A stretch of 64,000 nt of DNA from Brachypodium distachyon (Eukaryota > Streptophyta > Magnoliopsida > Poales > Poaceae): the NCBI RefSeq assembly GCF_000005505.3, contig NC_016134.3, positions 12,878,624 through 12,942,623 on the forward strand, read 5' to 3'. Position numbers and translations under genes: made by a program. Numbering within the stretch: the first letter of the stretch is position 1; every line of letters begins with the position of its first letter. A model generated the notes under the pieces. That model made no database searches and was not told where the DNA came from. It was given only the letters and a program-made list of their open reading frames with translations. This document shows positions 55,081 through 64,000 of this stretch, piece by piece.

Positions 55081-56340
55081 TCTGACTAGCCGGGTCCGCC
55101 GGTTAGGCCGACGTGGCGTGCCAGACTGCCAGCGTGGCAACTAACCTTTCTTGACGTGGCATGCCGACGTCTAGAGCGCGTCCGCCGCCTCCCGCCGCTC
55201 CTCCGAGCGCCGCACTCAGAGCAGGGAGGATGGCCGCCGGCGGCATGCGTGCGTGTCCTGGACGCATCACCACTTCTGGTGCTTACCATCTGCTCGCCCA
55301 AGCTGAAAGCAGAAGCTCTTCTCGTCCTCAGATTTCTCGTCCTCAGATAGCTGCGCGGGACGGTGCTTGACGCCGACACGCGGCTGCAGCGAGAGGTTGC
55401 AACCCGAACAACCAACAGCCAGCAACCCAATTCGACTAAGAAAATAAATTCAGTGTACTACAAGATTGGGAATCGATTCCGCAGCCAAAACCAAAACCAA
55501 TTCGTTGAATAAAATTGAACTACGAAATCGAGACGCAGATCCGGGGTGGCTCACGGATTCGCTTTCCTCCGCGACCAAACAGGCCCTTTGCCTCGGCCGC
55601 CTTCCATCGTCGGTGGCGACGCCGTCGCTTTCCTCCGCGACCCATTATCCATGCCACCGCAACCACCACATCACCGCGCACCCAGATCCGCAAGATGCAC
55701 CTCCTCATGTTCCTTGTTCTGCCCGGAACGCGAACGGCATGCCTGACGTCCAGAGCGCGTCCGCGCGCCGCCGCCTTGCGCCACCGCGGCTAGCGACCTC
55801 GCCGAGCCACATCAATGTGTCCCCGAGCTCCGCCTTGACGTAGTGAAGCTCTCCATCGGAGGAATCGACGCCATCTTCAACGAATTGCCGGCGCCGCGTT
55901 CATCTTCCCCAACGACGGCCGAGCACCGCCGCCGCTCGATCTCCTCGTCCGGCGAGTCTGGGAAACGAACGCCAACTCCCTCGGCTCCGCGTCCAGGTTC
56001 TGAATCTTCTAGTGCTCCTCATGGTCCCTCTAGAGCCTCGAGCCGCCCCCGCCTCGGTGCCCTATTCCAGCCGCCGTCGAGGGCCATGCTCCAGTGCTCC
56101 TGTGGCGGCGACGAGGCTGGTTGGTGTCATTCGGATGTAAACTCACCCAGAGAACTCATGAATGGTCTCATAAAAATAACAGCTATTACTTCAGGGCGGC
56201 ACCACCTTTTCTCACTTGATAAATACTCACACTTCCCTCTCAGAAGGCAGCATCTCTGCAGTACGCAGAGGAGAAGAGTTTCCGGGCAGCGTGGACTTGG
56301 TTGGAAGACAATATGCAATTAGGTGTAGATGGGAGGCAAT
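55080..56340. other. GC-rich region with unrecognised short ORFs
   Basis: Several plus-strand frames overlap (for example 55,843-56,322, starting MKLSIGGIDAIFNELPAPRS). They are Ser/Pro/Arg-rich and show no domain. Decayed exons or captured fragments are possible; I cannot name a product. Confidence 0.3.
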
Positions 56341-56403
56341 GGGTGTATGTGAAACACGCAAAAGGTACTGAATTACTCTTCGAGAACGCCTCCGTAATTC
56401 CGT

Positions 56404-56690
56404 ATGTCAGCAGCAATTAGGTGTAGGGATGGGAAGCATTGGAAAAGGGTAAAAAAGAAATTGCAAAGCAGATTGGGGTGTTGGCAGGGCAAGATCATCT
56501 CTAGTTGGGGGAGAACAGTAATGATTAATTCCAGCCTTAGTAGTATCTCTCGATGTATGATGTCTTTCTATGAGCTCACAGCTGGTGTCAGGAAGAAAAT
56601 GGACTTTTACAGGGCTAAAAAGCATTGGCGGGAGGAGGGTATCTTTATGTAAAAGAATTGTTGGGAATGAGGAAAGGACTAGATTTTTGG
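56404..56690 (+). pseudogene. LINE reverse-transcriptase fragment
   Basis: The frame KRVKKKLQSRLGCWQGKIIS, then GRTVMINSSLSSISRCMMSF and VRKKMDFYRAKKHW matches the segment after the RT catalytic core of plant L1-type LINEs (typical: KLSSWKGKLLS.GGR..LINSVLS...Y.MS). The catalytic YxDD core is missing. An isolated 5'- and 3'-truncated relic. Confidence 0.72.
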
Positions 56691-57242
56691 AGGAAAGGGA
56701 GTTAGTTGGTCACATGAGGTGAGCAACATGTACAAGCAGGTGATACACATTCACTTCACTGGAGCAGTAAAGTTGCATTCATTGAATCAGCTACTACACT
56801 GCTTGAGATATGTTCCAAAGCAAGCAAGGAACCGTGAACCTGAGCATGCAATCCATAATCGAATTCAGTGCATCACCAAAGTTCTTATTTCCCCATAGTT
56901 GCAAGCCCACAAGATAGAACAAGCTTGCCCGGTGATGGAGATCGACTTCGCTCGGTCTCCATGGAAATTTTGGATCGGGATGCTTCAGGACAACAATTAA
57001 GAGGTGGAGACTGGAGAGCGTGCAAGTAAGTCTGTATCGGAAACATACTTCCATATCCGTTGATCGATGAGGGGGTGGCATATCGACATTTCTCTCAAAA
57101 CCATCCCCTCGATTCAGAGTGTGCAGTCGAGGGCTTAATTATATAGAACTTCTAGTTCATGGCAATGGCAAAATGCAAACCGGTCATTTCCTTTGTAAAT
57201 TGATCATGCAGTGTCATCTTGGATTTATTTATTTTGTCATGA

Positions 57243-57545
57243 ATGTCATCTTGGATTGAAGTTGATGTTCCTATAATATTGTTTGGACATCATGCTGACA
57301 TTTCCATAACAGAATGTGATACTATGTTGCTTGCTTATCTTAACATCATCCTCCTTGTTCGACTCGTGCTGTTTTTTGATGACCAAGACAAGGACTTGAT
57401 ACCAAGAATTAAGCTGTTAACAAGGATGCTTGCTGGTAACTTGGATGGAGAGGAACCATCTGGGATTAATTGCTCAGTTACTCAGGTCACAGACCACCAA
57501 AAGTTGGGGATTCAACACGTAAAAACACTGATCAAAGATAAATGA
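57243..57545 (+). other. Unrecognised conserved ORF in the F-box 3' flank, copy C
   Basis: Counterpart of 43,084-43,395 (MSSWIEVDVPIILFGHHADI start, 100 codons). No domain recognised. Confidence 0.3.
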
Positions 57546-58782
57546 AGACAGCAGCAAAAGTCCGACCACGAAATAAAAACCTTCAGGCAAACAGCTTTCA
57601 TTGATCAAAGCTAAAGGATATGATCAAAGCCAGTAGAGATTGATTCATTGATCTCACTAGCACTGACACGCACCACCAACTGAGTCAAAGGATATTCTGA
57701 CTTCAGAGAGATTATTTTTAGCGGAAGCAGCAGCAGCAAACAAGTCTGATACAAGGAGTCGGACAGCATGGAACGAAGACGTCGAGCAGAACATAAGATA
57801 TCTTCAAGTACAAACAGCAAAGGTAGCCTTATCCTAATCATCTGCTCCAGTTTACCTAACACAGTCTATCCAAATACAGTACAAAACATACAAACTATTA
57901 GTTTAGACTGCCAATTTAAGATGTTTTGGCTATCAGAAAGGAAGACAACATCCAAGATCCTCCTTCAACCCTTGTTCTTCAAGCGGCACTTCTGTTTTAA
58001 GCAAAGTACGGCAGAGATTAGGATGAAAGTAACTAAGAACAGAATATCAAATGAACTAGTAAGACAACCGGCTACTACAATGGCTATCAACTATTATGTG
58101 GCAATCAAAGGCCAAAAATGCAATGTATTTGTTTCAGCAAAATGGATAAAAAGCCTCGATATGCTAAACCACTTGTCAAATAGAACAAACAACTGCTCGC
58201 ATAAGGTTAAAACGTCACCCAGGAAACTTATTGTTAGATCAATTATACACTTGTCATATAGGAGGGAAAATAGCATCAAAATATACCCAAATCGGAGAAG
58301 ATGCATGAAGCCAAGTGTGGCAGTGAGAAATATAAGATTGAAATCTGTGTGCAAAATGGCATGCTTCAGCATACAGAAGCATAAAAGTTGGTTCCATTAT
58401 ACAACAACATTCTGAGAATAACAAGTTAATGATCTGAGACAGGATAGTTTGTGGTAAAGAATTCAAACGCAGTCCGAGTTCATATAATGCAACATATCTG
58501 ACCATAGGAGAAACAAAGATGCAAGAGATAAACTCCTATACTTCCAATTGTTAATCACTAAGTCTGTAATTCTTTCTTATGTATATCTACATTATCCTTC
58601 TCCACTCATTGACCAATGACCACACACCATGAGCAGGGGATTGATCAAAACTAATTGATCACAACAGTGTACTGATGAAAAAAGAAATGTCAACCACTCA
58701 TAAGCATACAGCACATGCCAAAGCAAAGAACATACAATAGGAGATTAAAACAGTTCACATTTCATTTGCAGAACATAATAAT

Positions 58783-60057
58783 CTAGAAACGAGCAGGAAT
58801 AACCCAAAGGCCAAATACACACCTTGTGGAATCATCCTTGAGCGCTGGGAATGCGGGAGGCCAAATCATCATGAAAGGATGTACCAAACCATCATGGTGT
58901 TCCTTACTTGCCATCTCATACACTTTACGCAGCACCCTGTGCCTAATATCCAAGTAGAGTGTCCATCGACCCATCGGCAAGAACAGAAACTCAGCATTGT
59001 CCCCCACCTGGCTTATCCGCACAGCATCAGTATGCTCATCCTCAACCATGCCATCAGACATCCCCAAAGCAGCACACATCTCACGCAAACATATGGTATC
59101 CACCAGCAACAATTTATGATCATTGTGAAGCCAGATGTGAAGCTGAAGTTCCTTCATATCGATGAGGTAAACCCCAGAATCATCTGCCCGTGAGAATACG
59201 ACATCTCTATTCTCAAATTCTGTCCCACCTTCATGTCGAGAAGGCCACACTACCCCTTCTGGGAGTTGAATTGTGAAGAAACTCGAGTTCGCCAAATCCA
59301 ACACAAGAATGTCGTTGGAGGTGCCCCCAGCCATGTAGATCCTATCACCAATGAGTAGTGGTTCTGGTTGTCGTAGAGGATGGGGGAGTTCTGTCATGGC
59401 TTTGGTATGCATGACCCAGACACCATCTTGCAGCATATATACCTTCCCAAATGTCTTCCCGGTAGATACCCAATTACTCACATTGATCTCCATTGCCAGC
59501 CAGATGTATGATAAACAGCCGTCACCTCCTCTGGAAAGGAAGAGACCAAAGGTAGAGATCTGGCCGTTACCTGTCATGACACGTGGAGGTTGTGGGAGGG
59601 CGACCACGCCTCTCTCAGGGAACAGCAGGTTGTGCACTTCATCTGTGTATTTGTGGTTCCGGAATCCGGAGATGAAGACGCTGCCGTTCCGTCATCCCCG
59701 AATCGCTATTGCGTCGTCGATGTCCAAGCTTAACGTTGCCATGAGGCGGAGGACGGTGGCGAGCTCCGGTTCTTGGGTCTGGGTCAGCATCGGAACGAAG
59801 TGTGGACGGAAATCGGTTGTATCATGAAACAACACATCTTCGACGTACAAGCCAGGGAGTCGGGGCGGGTGGCGCTGGCGGAACCGGCGGAGGAAGGCCC
59901 GGTCGGCGGCGTGGTGGTACCAGCGCGTGCAGACGAGCGCGGCGCGGACGAGGGTGGTGGGGAAGCCGACACGGAGGAGGATCTCGCGGAGGAGGTCGTC
60001 GTCGAGCACCTTGGACACGACGGCTGCGGCCGCTGCCGGCAAGGGTTGGAAATCCAT
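58783..60057 (-). pseudogene. F-box protein gene, copy C, one nonsense codon
   Basis: Starting at MDFQPLPAAAAAVVSKVLDD (60,057), a single frame of about 424 codons runs to FGLWVIPARF* at 58,783. It is broken only by TGA at 59,692-59,694, where copies A and B have Cys (AIRGTGA versus IRECRN / IEQCRN). The F-box is intact (DDLLREILLRVGFPTTLVRA). The C-terminal region has repeated aromatic/Gly motifs (RIYMAGGTSNDILVLDL, VYLIDMKELQLHIWLH) resembling beta-propeller-type F-box-associated domains. A downstream ATG could yield the C-terminal 284 residues alone, without the F-box. It is the least damaged copy; an allele without the stop could be functional. UTR-intron donor at 60,262. Confidence 0.85.
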
Positions 60058-61164
60058 TTTCATCCGATCTCTGTGGGGTGCAGAATTTTAGCGACATACA
60101 CAGATTTCTTGAAACAGAGGGGAAGAAAAATCAAAACCTTACACTTCTAGTAATTTCCCCTGATCCCCTCTGCTGCAGGAGAAAGGAAAGGTAGGGTTTA
60201 AGAAGAAAAATCGAGCTAGGGTTCCATGAAAAAAACGAAATTGGGGCAGAACAAGACTCACCTGGAATCAGGAGAGGGGAAAGCGGTTTCGTGGGGGGTG
60301 AAGGCACCGACCGCCGTCAGGGGGGATCAATTCGGACTGCCGGCGAAAGTCCTATCAATGTGGCGCTTTGCGGTGGTGTGGAGCAGAGCAGGCAGTCCCT
60401 TGGAATTTATTCACACGACGCCTAGCCGCACTCCATTTCTATCTGCCTGTTTTAAAAAAGACACAGTGAACTTCATGGAAAATTTTGCTGAAAAAAATAA
60501 TCCAGCACACAATTTGATATCCCAAACTAGAATATTTTCCAGCATGCAAAGAAAAAAGGAAATAGCAAGGAGGCTGTCATTACATGCTTAATCAGGAAGC
60601 TTCTTATCTAACTGTAACTACTCCGAAAATACTTCTCTTGCCATCAAAATCTGCTCCTATTTAATTAACAGGCTCAATGCCTGGCTTTACATTGATTAAA
60701 GCCACACAACGGGCAAGTCAAGATTACACGATCCTCCCATTTGGTCCAAGTACACAGCCCCAGTCCCGACCGACAAGTCAACAGCTGCTCTTCTTGACAG
60801 TAAGATGCTGAAAGGCATGGACGAGCAATTTGTGATGACAATGACTTTGTAGAGCCAATCGGTGACCATTTGGGACTACCTTTGACAGTCTAGACGCATA
60901 AAGCTCATAAATCCCGTACAAGACGAAGACCAAGACTTCGAGAGTGTCCGGATCTAGGCAGCTCCTGCTGTGGCAAGGCCATCTTTCTGGCGCTCACATG
61001 CATCCGCTCCGTATCTGCAGGTGCGATAATTTTTCCTTGATCTGCAAGCCCATTCCTGACTGCAACACCTACAGTTTTTTGCTACCTAGCTTACCGAATA
61101 TTCCAAGAACTAAATCATCAACTGATTCTTCTTGCAACATTCTTGTTCGTGCAGGCACCACACC

Positions 61165-61305
61165 ATGGGTTCTGCCAATTTCTTCTTTGTCGTGCTTGCA
61201 GCTGCAACATTGTTGCTGGCCATCCAGGGATCCAACTATGGCAACCATCCCAGTGCCAACCTCTCAACACTATCGATCAATAAGCATTGTTCAAGAAATC
61301 GGTAA
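61165..61305 (+). pseudogene. 5' end of S-domain receptor-like kinase, copy C
   Basis: An intact ATG at 61,165 opens a secretion signal (MGSANFFFVVLAAATLLLAI) and the first mature residues (SNYGNHPSANLSTLSINK). The inserted element at 61,286 then adds six codons and a stop at 61,303. Copies A and B have TTG at the start position. Everything beyond the signal peptide is missing. Confidence 0.8.
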
Positions 61306-62094
61306 TCGGTGACTGCTCGGTCAGGTAGGGGTTAGCGATTAGTCAGATTTCAAACCGATTAATTGGTCGACCATTATACTATATAGTGTATATAATTACA
61401 TATTCAGCAAATAAAAATGCAATCAAGGGAAAAGATGGCAACTGACCATGATTGCTATGTAGCATCTTAACTTTGTATCCCGTCGATACTTGACTTATGC
61501 ACCACGATTTTTATAGCATGTGGCAGTGATGTCGAGCATCATAATTGGTGATTGTCCACCTATCAATTACCGATTGCCTTCTGTACACCTATCCTATAGC
61601 CAAATCAAGACGGATGAAGAGCAGGGGAGGGCACGGGAAGAAGGGAGAGGAGGCGGAGGAGAAGAAAGATGAGAGAGAGAGATAGGAGACACCTGCGCCA
61701 GAGGAGGAAGTTGGCGCCCTGCTTCCACTTCGCCGGAGGAGGAAGCTGTGGCTGCGGCGTGCAGATCTGTCCCGTCGCCCGGTCACCGCTTGGGCAGGGA
61801 GGATCTCTCTCTCTCCCTCTCCCCTCCCTCCCCTCCCTCTCTCTCTCTCTCGCTCTCTCTCTCTCTCACCTGCGCCCCCCTTTCTTCCCCTCCGAATTTT
61901 CCTGCCCGCTTCCAGTTTCCCTCCCAATTTTCCCGCCAGCGCTCAATATGGGGTATCGGGCGGGGAGATTTTGGGCAGGGGCTTATTTTGGAGAAATATT
62001 AATCGGGATTTTGGGCAATTTCCTATGCTGATAAGCATTAAATTGCACGCTCCCCTCCCGATCAGCGATTAATCCGAAGATTTCTTGAATGGTG
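61286..62094. mobile_element. TIR insertion in receptor-kinase copy C (about 0.8 kb)
   Basis: Inverted ends share ttcaagaaatc and loosely gattaatcg/ggtgatcgg words (left ttgttcaagaaatcggtaat; right, reverse strand, ccattcaagaaatcttcgga). Flanking 8-mers aataagca and aataacca suggest an 8-bp hAT-type duplication with one change. The interior has a (ct)n-rich, GC-rich block (61,620-61,930) and no transposase. Confidence 0.6.
61800..61868. repeat. (CT)n-rich microsatellite
   Basis: Runs of ctctctc interrupted by ccctcc units, inside the insertion in copy C. Confidence 0.85.
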
Positions 62095-62127
62095 AAATAA
62101 CCAAGCCTCCCTCCGAAACGGCTTGAG

Positions 62128-63340
62128 AAACTTCACTACTCAAGAGTCAAGACTAATTTTGTACTTTCACTTTTGCTGTTTATCGACGGCTACTATTATG
62201 TACGGGAAAGAATGGGCGGGTTTAGTATTCCCAGGTCGAACTCTAGTCTCGTTTTTAACCTTGGAGTAATGCTATATTTTATAAGAACAGGTGCCCAACC
62301 AATGTGTATGTACAATGAATTTCTAGCTTTCTCATGAACAATACATCTCTCATGAATTTCTAACTTTCTCATGACCAATTAACACAGCTCTCATGTTCCC
62401 TCAAAAGGACGTATATATTGATAATTTTATTTCTTGCATAAACAGCTTTCTTGAGACTTCATAGCTCATTTCGTTGTTCCGAAAGGAAGAGAAGAAAAAA
62501 AAAAGAGGGAACTCACAAATACGAAAGTTGAATGTTTTAATATCTCTCAAACAAGAAAATCAGCGCTTCTGACTTCAAATTTACAACCACAAAACAGAAC
62601 TCCTTACTTCACCAGCTGAACAAAATTCAGAGGTTGTACGATACAGAAAATCAGAGGTGGTATTTGCAATTAATGAAATTCAGATGCGGCATGAAACAGA
62701 AAATCAGAGGTGGCATTCACAAGTAAATGATAGGTTATTATCAGAAAATGGCAAACCGCCAGAGCTTGCAGTTGCAGGGGTGAAAGCACAATCTTGCGAC
62801 GACGAACCACGATAGATGCACCTGTGTATCAGCCTATCAGCAGAGCGTTCACATTTATTGATGAAAAATTCATAGGTTATACGCCAGGAGCATTTGCTGG
62901 CATTCCACTCGAGGATAATTACTTGGTCGGTCCTGCATAACACAGAAATCCTGTCAACAACAACCAAGCAAACTGTGATCAGTGGCATATGTTTGGAACA
63001 CAGAAATTTCGCATGCATTTTACATGAAACAGATCAATTTCTGTGGAAGGAATCTAGAAAAGTGCAGTCTCAGATCTAACCATGGCCAAGGCAAACACCA
63101 AACAATATGCACTATGGAGGGAATAAAGAGGGCTGTATAAAACTATAACTTCAAGGGGACATGTAACACTATGGTGCACCTTCTGGATTTTTTCCCCACA
63201 GAATTACAACTTTTGGAGTAACTATTAACTAATCGCACTAACCACAGTTCGGACAGCAAAACTAATATCATAGGCCCAGCGGTCAGGTCAAGCTGGATAA
63301 CCACACTGGAGATAGCGACGCACTAGAAACTACAAAGCCA
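62128..63340. other. Intergenic, nothing recognised
   Basis: A minor repeat cagaaaatcagaggtgg(c/t)at occurs at ~62,643 and ~62,697. Short frames show no domain. Confidence 0.35.
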
Positions 63341-63349
63341 CTCTGGGAG

Positions 63350-64000
63350 TCTAGACAAATCTGGAAATTCTAAAAATCGTAAATGTTCCCATGACTGGAA
63401 TGCTGAATTATAGCCAAAACACAGCAGTCTTTATTGGAAAAATGAAAGTAAATTTCAAGTTTGTGAGTTCAGATTTTTGCTGAAAACTCAAAATTTCCAC
63501 AATTTTTTTTCTAGAAAGTCATAAATGCTCTCCAGACTAGATTAGTTCAATTTCTGCCAAAACTGAGCATTATTTGAGAAACAATAACTTATAAAGTTCG
63601 CAGGTTCAAATTTTGGCTGAAAATTCAAATTTCCAGCAAAAATGAAAATTATAGAAAACCACAAGTGCTCTCCGAACTGGACTGTTTCAGTTTCAGTCAA
63701 AACTCAGAACTATTTCAGGAACAAATAACTTTTGGAGTTTGTAGGTTCAAAATTCAAATTTTCTTGTCCGAAGAGTTATTAGTGCAGGTTGTTACCAGTT
63801 AGTCCAAAAGTTGTAGTTCTGCTATTTTTTCCAAAAAGGTACATAAATGCTCTCTGGACTGGACTGGACTGGACTGTTTCAGTTTTCAGTTTCTGCCAAA
63901 CTGAGAATTATTTCAGGAAAAAATTTACTTCTGGAGTTTGAAGGTTCATATTTTGTAGTCCAACAAGTCGTTAGTGCAATGAGTTAGTCCAAAAGTTGTA
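63350..64000. repeat. Degenerate ~130-180-bp tandem repeats running off the right edge
   Basis: Recurring blocks (cataaatgctctcc..gact, ttcagtttctgccaaaact, ggagtttgnaggttcaaa) appear at about 63,380, 63,525, 63,660 and 63,842, each weakly similar, with a short (ggact)n expansion at ~63,856-63,878. It may be part of a retrotransposon LTR or untranslated region that extends beyond the window. Confidence 0.55.

Larger units (their letters stand above)
57186..62127. repeat. Segmental duplication copy C, truncated
   Basis: Homologous to 42,318-47,700 of copy B. It begins tcctttgtaaattgatcatg, holds the F-box 3' flank, the F-box gene and only the 5' end of the receptor kinase. Homology to B resumes for ~30 bp after the insertion at 61,286-62,094, then ends near 62,127. 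Confidence 0.85.

Noticed and set aside
57768..58415. 215-codon plus-strand ORF in the F-box 3' flank
   Set aside because: Its counterpart in copy B is broken into short frames and the region behaves as untranslated sequence of the minus-strand F-box gene.
62704..63018. 104-codon minus-strand ORF near the right edge
   Set aside because: No domain and no conserved copy; it looks like a chance frame in repeat-rich DNA.
13..64000. CRISPR arrays, rRNA operons and tRNA genes
   Set aside because: The tandem repeats lack CRISPR-like regular unique spacers and lie in transposons; the only rRNA-like signal is the partial 5S segment in the solo LTR; no tRNA cloverleaf was recognised by eye.

Overview
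This window is nuclear DNA from a grass (Poaceae). The evidence is intron-containing genes with plant GT-AG junctions, GC-rich coding 5' ends, Stowaway-type MITEs (ctccctccgt ends with TA target duplications), grass-type NLR, F-box and S-domain receptor-kinase genes, a MULE with a plant mobile domain, and a 5S-rRNA-bearing TRIM LTR. I cannot name the species.

Layout. (1) 1-5,960, segment A: a minus-strand F-box gene cut by the window edge and a divergent plus-strand S-domain receptor kinase, both dead. (2) 6.3-9.1 kb: a foldback MITE, a TTA-flanked Harbinger-like element and a small Stowaway. (3) 9.3-20.9 kb: two CC-NLR genes arranged head-to-head about 1.1 kb apart, both with open frames across exons I could join. 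Their N-termini and layout recall Pik/RGA4-RGA5 pairs, but both lack the GLPLA block and the plus-strand partner has a broken P-loop. (4) 21.8-23.7 kb: MITEs and a motif-dense TIR element. (5) 24.1-24.7 kb: an intact single-exon LEA_2/NDR1-HIN1-like gene. (6) 25-33.8 kb: gene-poor relics, including a 5S-bearing solo LTR with a perfect 5-bp duplication. (7) 33.85-39.17 kb: a 5.3-kb MULE with ~230-bp terminal repeats, an intact 908-residue transposase, a promoter-side minisatellite and a plant-mobile-domain exon. (8) 39.57-41.96 kb: a Harbinger-like element caught between direct copies of a ~365-385-bp sequence. (9) 42.3-51.6 kb, segment B, and 57.2-62.1 kb, segment C: further copies of the F-box/receptor-kinase segment; between them lie an NLR LRR fragment, a fourth copy of the F-box 3' sequence and a LINE relic. 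(10) 62.1-64 kb: degenerate repeats.

How it fits together. The probably functional genes are the NLR pair, the LEA_2 gene and the MULE transposase. The NLR pair shares one upstream region and may act as a sensor/helper unit, although both members are degenerate in the ATPase module. The F-box/receptor-kinase segment was multiplied locally. Receptor kinases A and B share a lost start codon and an internal stop, so that gene was dead before A and B separated. Truncated copy C keeps the ancestral ATG. The F-box copies carry separate lesions, so they probably died after duplication. Much of the remaining sequence I can explain is nested transposons.
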